Assembly: GCA_016839165.1 (NCBI GenBank)
Contig: CP069300.1
Location: 62,001 to 126,000 of the forward strand
Length of the DNA stretch: 64,000 nt
Direction of reading: 5' to 3'
From: Bradyrhizobium sp. PSBB068
GTDB taxonomy: Bacteria; Pseudomonadota; Alphaproteobacteria; Rhizobiales; Xanthobacteraceae
In this document: piece by piece, positions 18,988 to 29,126 of the stretch
Layout: every line of letters starts with the position of its first letter
How positions within the stretch are numbered: position 1 is the first letter of the stretch
Position numbers and translations under genes: made by a program
The notes under the pieces: model-generated
Told to the model about the DNA's origin: nothing
Databases searched by the model: none
Seen by the model: the letters and a program-made list of their open reading frames with translations, nothing else

Positions 18988-19737
18988 ATGGACGTCATCG
19001 ACCTCCGCGATTTCTATTCGCAGCGCCTCGGCATCGTGGCGCGGCAGCTGATCAACCGCGGCATCCGTGCGCGGTGGCCGAACGCGGAAGGCCAGCGCGT
19101 GCTCGGGCTCGGCTATCCGACGCCCTATCTCGGCCTGTTCCGTGATAGCTGCGAGCGCTGTATTGCCTTCATGCCGGCCGCCCAGGGCGTGCTGAAATGG
19201 CCGACCGGCCGCCCCGCGTTGGCGACCCTGATCGACGAATTCTCGATGCCGTTACCGGATGCCGCGGTCGACCGCGTGCTCTTGGTGCATGCGCTGGAGA
19301 TGTCCGACGATCCGGAGCGGCTGCTGCGCGAGGTGTGGCGGGTGCTGTCGCCGTCGGGGCGGCTGATCGCGATCATCCCGAACCGGCGCGGCGTCTGGAC
19401 GCGCACCGATGCGACGCCGTTCGGCCATGGCCGGCCCTATTCGCGGGCCCAGATCACCCAGCTGTTACGGCAGACCTGGTTCACGCCGGCGTCATGGGGC
19501 GAGGCGCTGTTCATGCCGCCGGTGCAAGGCAGCTGGTTCCTGCGCTCGGCGATGGCGTGGGAGCGGGTCGGCGCGGCGCTGTCGATGCCCTTCGCCGGCG
19601 TGCATATCGTGGAAGCGAGCAAGCAGGTCTATCGCGCGATCCCGGCGCGCCGCGAGCGGCCGCAGCTGATCCCGTCGTTGCGGCCGGTGTTGGTGCCGTC
19701 CTCGACGGCGACGCGCAAATCCAGCCACTCGGAATGA
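18988..19737 (+). CDS. class I SAM-dependent methyltransferase
   Basis: 249 residues. The N-terminal VLGLGYPTPYLGLF corresponds to the SAM-binding glycine loop, although altered, and LVHALEMSDDPERLLREVWRVLSPSGRLIAIIPN is the typical methyltransferase-11 region (quoted here as LEMSDDPERLLREVWRVL and SPSGRLIAIIPNRRG). The C-terminal part (ASKQVYRAIPARRERPQLIPSLRPVL) is seen in a conserved alphaproteobacterial group. Substrate unknown. Convergent with the DUF4167 gene across a hairpin. Confidence 0.8.
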   Translation: MDVIDLRDFYSQRLGIVARQLINRGIRARWPNAEGQRVLGLGYPTPYLGLFRDSCERCIAFMPAAQGVLKWPTGRPALATLIDEFSMPLPDAAVDRVLLVHALEMSDDPERLLREVWRVLSPSGRLIAIIPNRRGVWTRTDATPFGHGRPYSRAQITQLLRQTWFTPASWGEALFMPPVQGSWFLRSAMAWERVGAALSMPFAGVHIVEASKQVYRAIPARRERPQLIPSLRPVLVPSSTATRKSSHSE

Positions 19738-19745
19738 CGTGAATC

Positions 19746-19774
19746 AGCCACCCTCCCCTGGAAGGGAGGGTGGC
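19746..19774. terminator. hairpin between convergent genes
   Basis: AGCCACCCTCCC and GGGAGGGTGGCT flank a short loop (CTGGAA region). It could terminate transcription from both sides; there is no clear U-tract. Confidence 0.5.
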
Positions 19775-19786
19775 TGCATATGTGCT

Positions 19787-20569
19787 TTACTCGTTGCCCG
19801 GATTGAAGTCGTCGCCGCTCGGCGCGGGCTGCGCTGCCATGTCGGGACGCGGACCGTGCGGACGGCGGCGGCGGCGCGGGAAGCGCTCGCTGCGCTCGCC
19901 GCGTTCGGCACCACCGCCATTGCTGGCTTCATAGGCGCCACCGTTGACCTGCGGCTGCGCGCCACCGGTGATGAACGAGGGCAGGCGATCGACGCCGCCG
20001 GCATCGGCCATCGCGGGCTGCGGCTGGTTCTGCGGTTGCGGCTGATATTGCGGCTGCGGACGATGCTCGCGTTCGCGATGCTCACGCGGCGGCTGCTGGT
20101 CACGCTCGCGGTGCTCGCGCGGCTGCTGCTGCTGCTCGCGCTGGAAGGGCTGCTGGCCGTTGTCGCGCATGAAGGGCTGCTGCTGCGGCACGAAGCCCGG
20201 CTCCTGGCCGAAGCTCGAATAGCCGTCGCTGTCGTCGTCGCCGTCTTCGGTCGCGACCGGCTCGGCGTCGGGGCGCGGCTGCTGCTGATTCTGCCGGAAC
20301 TGCTCCTGCGCGGCCGCGATGATCCGGTAGTAGTGCTCGGCGTGCTGATAGTAGTTTTCAGCCGCCACCGGATCGCCGGAGGAGCGTGCATCGCGCGCGA
20401 GCTGGACGTATTTCTCGGCAACGTGGGAGGCCGTGCCGCGGATCTTGATGTCGGGCCCGTTCGATTCGTACACCCGTGTCAGGGGATTCTGGCCGCGCCG
20501 GTTATTGTTGTTGTTATTATTGTTGTTATTCCGGTTGCGCATCCGCTTGTTGTTCTGACCGTTTCTCAT
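19787..20569 (-). CDS. DUF4167 protein with poly-Asn and Gln-rich tracts
   Basis: 260-residue, low-complexity basic protein. It opens MRNGQNNKRMRNRNN, continues with a homopolymeric Asn run, then the conserved DUF4167 core NPLTRVYESNGPDIKIRGTASHVAEKY (seen as NPLTRVYESNGPDIKIRG) and YYQHAEHYYRI. A long Gln/Pro/Arg/Glu-rich region ends in RRRRRPHGPRP. The family is alphaproteobacterial, almost always follows prmC, and may bind RNA or ribosomes by composition; that is inference. It is the last gene of the prfA-prmC block. Confidence 0.85.
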   Translation of the reverse strand: MRNGQNNKRMRNRNNNNNNNNNNRRGQNPLTRVYESNGPDIKIRGTASHVAEKYVQLARDARSSGDPVAAENYYQHAEHYYRIIAAAQEQFRQNQQQPRPDAEPVATEDGDDDSDGYSSFGQEPGFVPQQQPFMRDNGQQPFQREQQQQPREHRERDQQPPREHREREHRPQPQYQPQPQNQPQPAMADAGGVDRLPSFITGGAQPQVNGGAYEASNGGGAERGERSERFPRRRRRPHGPRPDMAAQPAPSGDDFNPGNE

Positions 20570-21066
20570 CTGTCGCCTTTTATTCCAGCCCTGAAGTTAT
20601 TGCCGTCCACAGTCCGATTCCAGAAAGTCCGATTGCTCAGAAGTCCGATTTGCAAAGTCCGATTTGCAAAGTCCGATTCGGCGCGCGCCGAGGCGCACGG
20701 AATCGCAGCACCGTTCGAAGTGGCTTCGATGTCGCTGACCATCGCGTTCAGCAAATACGCGTTCCCCAACCGCCGGCAAAAGCCGCCAGCGACCAAATCA
20801 TTCCGCCCGTCGAGACAGGCCCAGTTCTCGTGCGTAAGTCTTCAAGCGCAATAACAGGCTTTCGTTCGCTTGGCGGTCGAGAGCAGCACAGCTTTGGCTA
20901 ATTGCGCTCTGTGAGACCTGCGTTCCTGGAACCTTTCGATCGGCGGGCTCTGCTGAACCCTGGTCATCACCCGTAACGGTTTACGGGGCCAGCACCGATG
21001 TTGTGCCCGGAACGTAGTCGTTCCCCGGGGATATTCCAAGAGGTTTTTTTGCGTTCCAATAGGACT
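20570..21066 (-). repeat. prmC-DUF4167 spacer with five copies of AGTCCGATT
   Basis: 497 bases without a gene. AGTCCGATT (minus strand AATCGGACT) occurs at 20611, 20626, 20642, 20656 and 20670, spaced 14-16 bases, the last three as a near-perfect AGTCCGATTTGCAA tandem. These lie 42-110 bases upstream of the DUF4167 start. The rest contains GC-rich hairpins and a T7 run at about 21044, but no gene I can recognise. Confidence 0.6.
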
Positions 21067-21963
21067 TTATCGGGGCGGCCGGCGGGCGGAAACGGCCCTC
21101 GGAATGCCCCCCAGATCGGCCCTCGGCGGCCCCGTTGGGGATAAGCCGGAAGCCGTCATCAGGGCTTCAATGTCGTCGCTTTGGCCCTGCCCAGTTTCAA
21201 CAACCAGAAATCCACCCGAGGCCAAAAGACCCGCAGATTGCGAAATCAGGGAGCGGTAGGCGTCGAGCCCATCGGCGCCGCCGTCGAGCGCCGCGCGGGG
21301 ATCGTGCGCGCGCACCTCGATATCGAGACCGGCGATATCGGCCGAGGGGATGTAAGGCGGATTGGATGCGATCAGGTCGAACGCGCCGGTCAGCGCGCTG
21401 GCGTAGTCGCACTGGACCCACGTCGTGCGATCCGCGAGCCCGAGCTCGGCGGCGTTCCGGCGCGCGGTCTGCAGCGCCTCTGCCGAAATGTCAGTGGCGA
21501 AGCCATGCGCGTTGGGCAGTTCCGAGAGCAGCGCCAGCAGGATCGCACCGGAACCGGTGCCGAGATCGGCGATCCGCAGCGCGCGGTCGGCCGCGCCGTC
21601 GGCGCGCAGCAGTTCAAGCGCACGCTCGACCACGGTTTCGGTGTCGGGACGCGGCACCAGCGTCGCGGCCGAGAGATGCAGCGGCAGTCCCCAAAATTCC
21701 TTGATGCCGAGAATGCGCGCGACCGGCTCGCCGGCGAGGCGGCGCTGCGCGAGGGCTTCGAGGCGCGTTGATTCGTCGGCCGTCAGCGCGCGATGCGCCG
21801 CGGTGATCATGCCGGTCAAATCGAGGCCGAGCGCGGCACCGACCAGCAGCCGTGCATCGAGCTCGGCGGAGTCGTTGGCAGCGGCTGCCAATCGCGTTGC
21901 AAGCGCGCGCCGGGCCGCGTCGATCGTCTGGCCAGTGAACTGGTTCACGGACATCACCGCCAT
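21067..21963 (-). CDS. prmC: release factor N5-glutamine methyltransferase
   Basis: 298-residue SAM-dependent enzyme that methylates the GGQ glutamine of RF1/RF2. The N-terminal helical domain is followed by EFWGLPLHLSAATLVPRPDTE, the glycine loop IADLGTGSGAILLALL and the catalytic NPPY (SNPPYIPSADI). The start is at 21963 or 21954. It lies 43 bases downstream of its substrate gene prfA, as is common. Confidence 0.95.
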   Translation of the reverse strand: MAVMSVNQFTGQTIDAARRALATRLAAAANDSAELDARLLVGAALGLDLTGMITAAHRALTADESTRLEALAQRRLAGEPVARILGIKEFWGLPLHLSAATLVPRPDTETVVERALELLRADGAADRALRIADLGTGSGAILLALLSELPNAHGFATDISAEALQTARRNAAELGLADRTTWVQCDYASALTGAFDLIASNPPYIPSADIAGLDIEVRAHDPRAALDGGADGLDAYRSLISQSAGLLASGGFLVVETGQGQSDDIEALMTASGLSPTGPPRADLGGIPRAVSARRPPR

Positions 21964-22006
21964 CTCATAGCCCGGATTTCGCTTCGCTCCATCCGGGCTG
22001 CCAATC

Positions 22007-23086
22007 TCACGCCGCCGCGCCCTGTGCCGCGAGCTGCGCGGCCTGGTGCTCGGTGGTCAGCGCGTCGATCAGTTCGCCGAGCGCTTCGCCCGCGATCACC
22101 TGCGGCAGCTTGTAGAGCGTCAAATTGATGCGGTGGTCGGTGACCCTGCCTTGCGGGAAATTATAGGTGCGGATGCGCTCGGAGCGGTCGCCGGAGCCGA
22201 CCTTCTCCTTGCGGTCGGCGGAGCGCGCGGCCTCGACGCGCTGGCGCTCGGCGTCATAGATCCGCGAGCGCAGGATGTTCATCGCCGAGGCGCGGTTTTT
22301 GTGCTGCGAGCGGCTGTCCTGCATCATCACCACGATGCCGGTCGGCAGATGGGTGATGCGGATCGCCGATTCGGTCTTGTTGACGTGCTGACCGCCGGCG
22401 CCGCCGGCGCGCATGGTCTCGATCCTCAAGTCGGTGTCCTTGATGTCGACATCGACGTCCTCGACCTCGGGCAGCACCGCGACGGTCGCGGCCGAGGTGT
22501 GGATGCGGCCCTGCGTCTCGGTGTCGGGAACGCGCTGCACCCGGTGCACGCCGGATTCGAATTTCAGCTTGGCGAACGCGCCGCGGCCCTGCACCTCGGC
22601 GATGATTTCCTTGTAGCCGCCGACGGTGCCCTCGCTCGCCGAGATCACCTCGACCTTCCAGCCCTGCAAGGCAGCGAAGCGCTCATACATCCGGAACAGG
22701 TCGCCGGCGAACAGCGAGGCCTCGTCGCCGCCGGTGCCGGCGCGGATTTCCAGCATCACGTTGCGGTCGTCCATCGCGTCCTTGGGCAGCAGCGCGATCC
22801 GGATCTGCTGCTCGAGATCGCCGATCCGCGCCTGCAGCGTCTCCAGCTCGGCTTCCGCCAAGCTGCGCATCTCGGGATCGGTGCCTGCGTCCGCCAGCAT
22901 CGCCTCGGTATCGGCGAGTTCAGTGCGAGCAGCGCGATAGAGCTTCACCGCATCGATCAGCGGATTGAGCTCGGCGAGCTCGCGGGTGATCGCAACGTAG
23001 CGATCGGACTTCACCTCGCCGAGCAGCTCGGCCTCGAGCGAGGCGTGATGGGCGAGCAGGACGTCGAGTTTGGCTTCGGGTAGCAT
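22007..23086 (-). CDS. prfA: peptide chain release factor 1
   Basis: 359-residue class I release factor for UAA/UAG. The GGQ motif ([13 protein letters not shown]) and an RF1-type codon recognition region just downstream are intact, and the typical ending [19 protein letters not shown] is present. The ATG at 23086 starts MLPEAKLD; the longer upstream reading overlaps the ptsP end and is not conserved. Member of the lysC-ptsP-prfA-prmC block. Confidence 0.96.
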   Translation of the reverse strand: MLPEAKLDVLLAHHASLEAELLGEVKSDRYVAITRELAELNPLIDAVKLYRAARTELADTEAMLADAGTDPEMRSLAEAELETLQARIGDLEQQIRIALLPKDAMDDRNVMLEIRAGTGGDEASLFAGDLFRMYERFAALQGWKVEVISASEGTVGGYKEIIAEVQGRGAFAKLKFESGVHRVQRVPDTETQGRIHTSAATVAVLPEVEDVDVDIKDTDLRIETMRAGGAGGQHVNKTESAIRITHLPTGIVVMMQDSRSQHKNRASAMNILRSRIYDAERQRVEAARSADRKEKVGSGDRSERIRTYNFPQGRVTDHRINLTLYKLPQVIAGEALGELIDALTTEHQAAQLAAQGAAA

Positions 23087-23154
23087 GGCGGTATCTCGAA
23101 TTTGCTGAAAGCGCGAAGGGCGCAAAAGGGGCGATAGCGGCGACGGCAGCGTCG

Positions 23155-25422
23155 CTACAAGGCCAGCCCCTCGGTTTCCGCAAACTTCGTCAGCGCCTCG
23201 CGGATCGAGACGCTGCCGACCGGTGCGTCCAGCAGGGGATTGATCATCGCCTCCGCCTTCCTGGCGTCGAGGTCGAGGATCATCGCCTTGACCGGGCCGT
23301 GCGCGGTCGCCGACAGCGACAGCGAGCGATAGCCGAGCGCGATCAGCGCCAGCGCGCCGATCGGTTTCGAGGCCATCTCGCCGCACAGCGAGGCGGCCTT
23401 CTTCGCCGCCCTGGCCTTGCGCACGATGTCGCGCAGCGCGCGCAGGATCGGCGCCGACAGGATGTCGAAGCGCTCGGAGACCTTGGCATTGCCGCGGTCG
23501 ACCGCGAACAGGAACTGGAACAAATCGTTGGAGCCGACCGACACGAAGTCGACCTTCTTCAAGAGCTCGTCGAGCTGGTAGAGCAGCGCCGGCACCTCGA
23601 CCATGGTGCCGATATCGATCCGCTCGGGCAGCGAATGGCCGTGCTGGCGCAGATAGGTCAGCTCGCGCTCGACGATCGCCTTGGCCTGGTCGAATTCGGC
23701 GATGTCGGAGATCATCGGAAACATGATCTTCAGCGCGCGGCCGCCGCCGGCGCGCAGCAGCGCGCGGATCTGGCCGCGCAACAGGCCGGGACGGTCGAGG
23801 CCGAGCCGGATCGCGCGCCAGCCGAGCGCCGGATTTTCCTCGACCACCGTCTCCATATAGGGCAGCGCCTTGTCGCCGCCGATGTCGAGCGTGCGGAAGG
23901 TGACGGGCTTGTTGCCCGCGGCATCGAGCACGGTGCGGTACAGCGCGAGCTGGTCGCTCGAGCGCGGCAGGCTCGGGCTCACCATGAACTGCAATTCGGT
24001 GCGGAACAGGCCGATGCCGGCGCTGCCGGTGTCCTCGATGTGCGGCAGATCGATGGTCAGGCCCGCGTTGATCAGGAGCTCGATCGGCTGGCCGTCCTTG
24101 GTCACGCAGGCCTTGTCGCGCAGCTCCGAATATTGCGCCTGCCGCCGCGCCCGGAATCGGACGCGCTCGGCATAGGCCGATTCGATCTCGGCGGAGGGGC
24201 GGACATAGATCTCGCCGGAAATCCCGTCGACGATGATGGCGTCGCCGGGATCGGCGATGCCGGGCGCGTTCGGCACCTCGCCGACCGCGGGAATGCCGAG
24301 CGCGCGCGCCACGATCGAGACGTGGGAGTTCGCGGTGCCTTCTTCCAGCACCAGGCCGCGCAGCCGCTTGCGGTCGTAGTCGAGCAGCGCCGCCGGTCCC
24401 ATCGCACGCGCGATCAGGATGGCGTTGTCGGGCAGCTGCTCGCGCGACGGTGCATGATCCTGGCCGACCAGCTGCCGCATCAGCCGATGGCCGAGATCCT
24501 CGAGGTCGTGCAGCCGGTCGCGCAGATACGGATCGGTCGAGCGCAGCATGCGCGCGCGGGTGTCGGACTGCACGCGCTCGACGGCGGCTTCCGCAGTGAG
24601 GCCGGTGGCGACCGCCTCATGCAGCTTGTGCGACCAGCCCTGGTCGTTGGCGAACATGCGGTAGGCTTCCAGCACCTCGCGGTGCTCGCCGCCTTCGGCG
24701 ACGTCGCCGCGCTCCAGCATGCGGTCGAGATCGGCGCGCAGATTGGCGAGCGCGGTGTCGAGCCGCTTGATCTCCTTCGGCAGGTCCTCGGCGATGTAGT
24801 TGGTGATGACGACGCGCGGCTCGTGCAGCACGACATGGCCGAGCGCGATGCCGTCGGACAGCACCGCGCCGGTCTTGTGCAGCGAGTGCCGCGCGGCGGG
24901 CTCGGCGCCCGGCTGGGCCAGCGCGGCGAGCTCGCCGGATGCGATCATCTCCGCCAGCACCATGGCGGTGGTCTGCAGCGCCTCGACCTCTTCCTCGACA
25001 TAGGTCCGCTTGGCGCGGTTCTGCACGACGAGGACGCCGAGCGTGTTGCCGGCGCGCAGGATCGGCACGCCGAGGAACGAGTGGTAGGCCTCTTCGCCGG
25101 TCTCCGGGCGGTAAGCGAAGGCCGGATGGCTTTGCGCGTCGGACAGATTGAGCGGCGTCGCCTCGCTGGCGACGAGGCCGACCAGGCCCTCATGCGCGCT
25201 CAGCACGGTACGGTGCACGGCGTCGCGATTCAGACCTTCGGTGGCATAGAGCTCGAGCGTGTTGTCGACGCGCAGCACGTAGCAGGAGCAGACCTCGGCC
25301 ACCATGTTGGCCGCGATCAGCACCACGATCTTGTCGAGGCGCTCCTGGGCGGAGACTTGCTCCGCCATGGTTTCGCGGAGCCGTCTCAACAGGATGCGTG
25401 GGCCTCCCGACGCGCTCCGCAT
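23155..25422 (-). CDS. ptsP: phosphoenolpyruvate-protein phosphotransferase, nitrogen PTS (EI-Ntr)
   Basis: 755 residues. An N-terminal GAF domain (about 25-165) senses nitrogen status in this family. The PEP-utiliser N-terminal domain follows, then the phosphohistidine swivelling domain with [17 protein letters not shown] (His active site). The PEP-binding barrel has [36 protein letters not shown] and the CGEMAS active-site Cys. EI-Ntr phosphorylates NPr to control K+ transport, carbon storage and PHB in Rhizobiales. It is downstream of lysC, a conserved order. Confidence 0.95.
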   Translation of the reverse strand: MRSASGGPRILLRRLRETMAEQVSAQERLDKIVVLIAANMVAEVCSCYVLRVDNTLELYATEGLNRDAVHRTVLSAHEGLVGLVASEATPLNLSDAQSHPAFAYRPETGEEAYHSFLGVPILRAGNTLGVLVVQNRAKRTYVEEEVEALQTTAMVLAEMIASGELAALAQPGAEPAARHSLHKTGAVLSDGIALGHVVLHEPRVVITNYIAEDLPKEIKRLDTALANLRADLDRMLERGDVAEGGEHREVLEAYRMFANDQGWSHKLHEAVATGLTAEAAVERVQSDTRARMLRSTDPYLRDRLHDLEDLGHRLMRQLVGQDHAPSREQLPDNAILIARAMGPAALLDYDRKRLRGLVLEEGTANSHVSIVARALGIPAVGEVPNAPGIADPGDAIIVDGISGEIYVRPSAEIESAYAERVRFRARRQAQYSELRDKACVTKDGQPIELLINAGLTIDLPHIEDTGSAGIGLFRTELQFMVSPSLPRSSDQLALYRTVLDAAGNKPVTFRTLDIGGDKALPYMETVVEENPALGWRAIRLGLDRPGLLRGQIRALLRAGGGRALKIMFPMISDIAEFDQAKAIVERELTYLRQHGHSLPERIDIGTMVEVPALLYQLDELLKKVDFVSVGSNDLFQFLFAVDRGNAKVSERFDILSAPILRALRDIVRKARAAKKAASLCGEMASKPIGALALIALGYRSLSLSATAHGPVKAMILDLDARKAEAMINPLLDAPVGSVSIREALTKFAETEGLAL

Positions 25423-25872
25423 GTGCTTCAGTCCCTCCCCGCAAGGCCGGCGCAGCGGGCCGGCCGGCCGCTGGCGCGAAACTCTTCAAAAACAACAATT
25501 TTAGTCATTCGGTGTCGCCGCACGCGCCAGTTCCCGCCGATTCGGGATCACCAAACTGTGCCACAGTTTGCGACAGCCTACCTGACTGGCCGTATAGCCA
25601 ATCGAGGCTCGCTTTGCCAAGCAAAACGCCTGCCAGTAGCAAATAACGTCTGCGTCAGCCCAATGCTGCGCCCGCTAAGAGAAATTCTAACTCCGGGGTA
25701 GGGGTGAGGGAGTACGGCTCCTGCTTCTCCCGTCATTCCGGGGCTCGCGAAGCGAGAGCCCGGAATCCATTCATCCGCAAAACTCGTGGCCCCATGGATT
25801 CCGGGCTCGTGCTGCGCACGCCCCGGAATGACGGCGGAGAGAGCCCACCCGCCGCTCGGATGCCGGTCGCTC
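25423..25872. repeat. lysC-ptsP spacer with a palindromic repeat
   Basis: 450 gene-free bases. A large inverted repeat at 25733-25851 starts CGTCATTCCGGGGCTCGCG and closes with GCGCACGCCCCGGAATGACG, with internal CCCGGAATCCATTC/CATGGATTCCGGGC arms. The same family recurs at 32118-32236. Confidence 0.75.
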
Positions 25873-27129
25873 CTACGCCTGATCCAGGCCGTACAGCGTG
25901 TGCAGCGTGCGCACCGCGAGTTCGGTGTAGGCGGCGTCGATCAGGACCGAGAACTTGATCTCTGACGTCGTGATGGCGCGGATGTTGATGTTGCGCTCGG
26001 CCAGCGCCTTGAACGCCTTCGCCGCGACGCCGGCATGGCTGCGCATGCCGCTGCCGATCACCGACACCTTGGCGACGTCGGTCTCGGTGTCGAGCCTGGC
26101 ATAGCCGATCCTGGCCTTGGCGGAGGTAATGGTGTCCTTGGCGCGGTTGTAGTCGGTGGCCGGCACGGTGAAGGTGAGGTCGGTGGTCTTGCCGTCCTCC
26201 GACACGTTCTGCACGATCATGTCGACGTTGATGTTGGCATCCGCGAGCGGCCCGAAGATCGCCGCGGCGACGCCCGGCTTGTCCTCGATCTGGCGCACGG
26301 AAATCTGGGCTTCGTCCTTGGAGAAGGCGATGCCGGTGACGACGTGCATTTCCATGATTTCCTCCTCGCTGCAGATCAGCGTGCCCGGCGGCTGGTTGGC
26401 GTGCGGGTCGATATCCTCTGGCTTGTCGAAGCTGGAGCGCACGAAGATCGGCATGTTGTGCACCATGCCGAGTTCCACCGAGCGAACCTGCAGCACCTTG
26501 GCGCCCTGCGAAGCCAGCTCCAGCATGTCCTCGAACGCGATCTTGTCGAGTCGCCGCGCCTTCGGCACCACGCGGGGGTCGGTGGTGTAGACGCCGTCGA
26601 CGTCGGTGTAGATGTCGCAGCGGTCGGCTTTCAACGCGGCCGCGATCGCCACCGCCGAGGTGTCCGAACCGCCGCGGCCGAGCGTGGTGATGCGGCCGGT
26701 CTGCGGGTTGATGCCCTGGAAGCCGGCAATGACAGCGACTTCCTTGCGCTCCTTGAAACGGTCGATGATCTCGGTACCGTCGATCTCGAGGATGCGCGCC
26801 GAGGCATGCGCGTCCGAGGTCTTGATCGGGATCTGCCAGCCCTGCCAGGAGCGCGCCTGGATGCCGATGCCCTGCAGCACGATCGCAAGCAAGCCCGAAG
26901 TGACCTGTTCGCCGGAGGCGACCACGGCGTCATATTCGCGCGCGTCGTGCATCGGCGAGGCCTCGGTGCACCAGGCCACCAGCTCGTTGGTCTTGCCGGA
27001 CATCGCGGAGACGACGACGGCGACCTCGTGGCCCGCGTCGACCTCGCGCTTCACGTGCTGCGCGACGTTGCGGATACGATCGATATTGGCGACGGACGTA
27101 CCGCCGAATTTCATCACGAGGCGGCCCAT
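25873..27129 (-). CDS. lysC: aspartate kinase
   Basis: 418-residue enzyme phosphorylating aspartate, first step to Lys/Met/Thr. VMKFGGTSV at the N terminus, TTLGRGGSDTSAVA in the kinase core, and two C-terminal ACT domains (ISVRQIEDKPGVAAAIF; VSVIGSGMRSHAGVAAKAF) indicate the feedback-regulated monofunctional type. Probable first gene of the lysC-ptsP-prfA-prmC order; divergent from the PH-domain gene. Confidence 0.96.
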   Translation of the reverse strand: MGRLVMKFGGTSVANIDRIRNVAQHVKREVDAGHEVAVVVSAMSGKTNELVAWCTEASPMHDAREYDAVVASGEQVTSGLLAIVLQGIGIQARSWQGWQIPIKTSDAHASARILEIDGTEIIDRFKERKEVAVIAGFQGINPQTGRITTLGRGGSDTSAVAIAAALKADRCDIYTDVDGVYTTDPRVVPKARRLDKIAFEDMLELASQGAKVLQVRSVELGMVHNMPIFVRSSFDKPEDIDPHANQPPGTLICSEEEIMEMHVVTGIAFSKDEAQISVRQIEDKPGVAAAIFGPLADANINVDMIVQNVSEDGKTTDLTFTVPATDYNRAKDTITSAKARIGYARLDTETDVAKVSVIGSGMRSHAGVAAKAFKALAERNINIRAITTSEIKFSVLIDAAYTELAVRTLHTLYGLDQA

Positions 27130-27306
27130 GACGACGCGTCTATTCCTTTAAGAGGATAAGTAGGTTAACCCACGCCGAAAACCGCAAGCGCGGGGACCGA
27201 AAGGCGCGTATACATAGCGCCGCGCCCGGGGGCAAGCCGGTTCCTGGGGGTGTTACGGCCGGTTGCAGGCCGGTTGTGGCGCTGAGGTAACTCGAAGGCG
27301 GGTTGG

Positions 27307-27774
27307 ATGGGACGTTACATCGACGAAATCCTGCAGCCCGGCGAGAAGGTGCTGTATTCCACCAATGCGCACTGGATCTTCTACTGGCCGGCCATCATCG
27401 CCTGGGTTGCGGCGCTGGCGCTGCTGATCCTGTCGAGGTTCACGACCGTCGACGGCCTGGTGCTGGCCTGCCTCGCGACGGCCGCCGTGGTCGCGGTCGC
27501 GGCCCTGTACTGGACCGCCGCGGCCTGGTTCCACCGCTGGACCACCGAAACCGACGTCACCAATTTTCGCGTGGTGCACAAGACCGGCTTCATCAAGCGG
27601 CGCACCTTCGAGATGAGCCTCGACAAGGTCGAGAGCGTCGACGTCAACCAGAGCATCGCGGGGCGGCTGCTCAATTATGGCGACGTCACCATCCGCGGCG
27701 TAGGCGAGGGCATCGAGATCATCAAGACCATCGCTTCGCCGCTATCGTTCCGCAATTCGATCACCGCGCGATAG
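27307..27774 (+). CDS. bacterial PH domain membrane protein
   Basis: 155 residues. Two adjacent membrane segments (about 25-75, with WIFYWPAIIAWVAALALLIL) are followed by a bacterial PH domain (bPH2/YdbS-like): TNFRVVHKTGFIKRRTFEMSL and VESVDVNQSIAGRLLNYGDVTIRG. Role unknown. It lies 14 bases upstream of ubiG, so the two are likely co-transcribed. Confidence 0.85.
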   Translation: MGRYIDEILQPGEKVLYSTNAHWIFYWPAIIAWVAALALLILSRFTTVDGLVLACLATAAVVAVAALYWTAAAWFHRWTTETDVTNFRVVHKTGFIKRRTFEMSLDKVESVDVNQSIAGRLLNYGDVTIRGVGEGIEIIKTIASPLSFRNSITAR

Positions 27775-27788
27775 GGGCGCGCGCAATC

Positions 27789-28547
27789 ATGGCCACGCAA
27801 ACAACTCTTTCCAGTGCCTCCGCCAGCTCGGTCGATCCGGCCGAGATCGCGAAGTTTTCGAAACTGTCGGATGAATGGTGGGATCCGCGCGGCAAGATGG
27901 CGCCGCTGCACAAGATCAATCCGCTGCGCCTGACCTATATCCGCGACGCCGCCTGCCGCAAGTTCGAGCGCAACGTCAAGAGCCTGAGCTGCCTGTCCGG
28001 CCTGCGCCTGCTCGACATCGGCTGCGGCGCCGGGTTGTTGTGCGAGCCGTTCACGCGGTTAGGGGCCCAGGTGATCGGGATCGATCCGTCGGCCACCAAC
28101 ATATCCGCGGCGAAGCTGCACGCCGACAAGGGCCATCTGTCGATCGACTACCGTTGCACCACGGTGGAGGAGATGGACGTCCGCGAGCGCTTCGACATCG
28201 TGCTGGCGATGGAGGTCGTCGAGCATGTCGTCGACGTCGGCGCCTTCATCAAGCGCTGCGCCGTCATGCTCAAGCCCGGCGGGCTGATGGTGGTCTCGAC
28301 GTTGAACCGCAACTGGAAGAGCTTTGCGCTGGCGATCGTCGGCGCCGAATACGTGCTGCGCTGGCTGCCGCGCGGCACCCATGAGTGGAGCAAGTTCGTC
28401 ACCCCCGCCGAGCTCGAACGCTATCTCGGCGACGTCAACCTGACCGTCACCGAACAGGCCGGCGTGGTCTACAACCCGCTCGCCGACAAATGGACCGTCT
28501 CGACCGACATGGACGTGAACTACATGGTGGTGGCGGAAGAGGTGTAG
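27789..28547 (+). CDS. ubiG: ubiquinone biosynthesis O-methyltransferase
   Basis: 252-residue SAM methyltransferase acting twice in ubiquinone synthesis. KFSKLSDEWWDPRGKMAPLHKINPLR is the UbiG N-terminal signature (seen as FSKLSDEWWDPRGKMAPLH), followed by LLDIGCGAGLL and the later VEHVVDVGAF and GTHEWSKFVTP. The ATG at 27789 follows the PH-domain gene closely. Confidence 0.95.
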   Translation: MATQTTLSSASASSVDPAEIAKFSKLSDEWWDPRGKMAPLHKINPLRLTYIRDAACRKFERNVKSLSCLSGLRLLDIGCGAGLLCEPFTRLGAQVIGIDPSATNISAAKLHADKGHLSIDYRCTTVEEMDVRERFDIVLAMEVVEHVVDVGAFIKRCAVMLKPGGLMVVSTLNRNWKSFALAIVGAEYVLRWLPRGTHEWSKFVTPAELERYLGDVNLTVTEQAGVVYNPLADKWTVSTDMDVNYMVVAEEV

Positions 28548-28570
28548 GGTTGTTCGCATCCACACAACCG

Positions 28571-28842
28571 GTGTCGTCCCTGCGAACGCAGAGACCCATA
28601 ACCACCGGCGCCAATAGTTGGGCAAGGTCCGCGTTCCGATTTGTTGTAGGTCGGCGGTCCGGCCATCGTGCCCCAAATAGCTCCCTGGGGTTATGGGCCC
28701 CTGCGTTCGCAGGGGCGACACGGAGCTTGTGGCGCGACCGTTGAAGATGTGAGACGCTATGTCCTCCAGAAAGGTGTCGTCCCTGCGAACGCAGGGACCC
28801 ATAACCACCGGCCCGAATAATCGGGCGAGGTCCGCGTTCCGA
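28571..28842. repeat. 69-bp direct repeat pair with an inverted arm between
   Basis: 28571-28639 and 28774-28842 are direct copies (both start GTGTCGTCCCTGCGAACGCA and end GTCCGCGTTCCGA) with a few differences. Between them, 28689-28721 is an inverted arm (TTATGGGCCCCTGCGTTCGC). The second copy abuts the GIY-YIG start codon. Confidence 0.85.
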
Positions 28843-28844
28843 GC

Positions 28845-29126
28845 ATGTACTACGTCTACATCCTCGCCAGCCAACGCCATGGCACGCTGTATATCGGCGT
28901 GACGAATTCCGTTCAGAAGCGGCTTGAGGAGCATAGAGCCGGAAAGGGCTCAGCATTCGTCAAGACATATGGTGTTTACCGCCTTGTATATGTGGAAGCC
29001 TATGAACGGGCTGAAGAAGCCATCGCACGCGAGAAGCAGCTCAAGAAATGGAAGCGTGACTGGAAGATCGAGCTGATTGAGCGAGAGAATCTCGAATGGC
29101 GGGATCTCAGCGACCTGCTTGTCTGA
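28845..29126 (+). CDS. small GIY-YIG nuclease family protein
   Basis: 93-residue stand-alone GIY-YIG domain: MYYVYILASQRHGTLYIGVT gives the YVY and YIG strands, with catalytic Arg in VQKRLEEH and Glu in EEAIAREKQLKKWKR. Such UPF0213-type nucleases have unclear roles. Here the gene is bracketed by inverted copies of the same intergenic repeat, one at 28774-28842 and the other at 29149-29175, now split by an IS. No ribosome binding site is obvious, since the repeat runs to within three bases of the start. Confidence 0.85.
   Translation: MYYVYILASQRHGTLYIGVTNSVQKRLEEHRAGKGSAFVKTYGVYRLVYVEAYERAEEAIAREKQLKKWKRDWKIELIERENLEWRDLSDLLV

Noticed and set aside
20611..20678. CRISPR array
   Set aside because: Repeat units are only 9 bp with 5-7-bp gaps; no spacers of CRISPR length and no cas genes.
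23299..25701. 800-codon plus-strand frame over ptsP
   Set aside because: Antisense shadow of ptsP; composition dominated by Arg/His/Gln from GC-rich codons.
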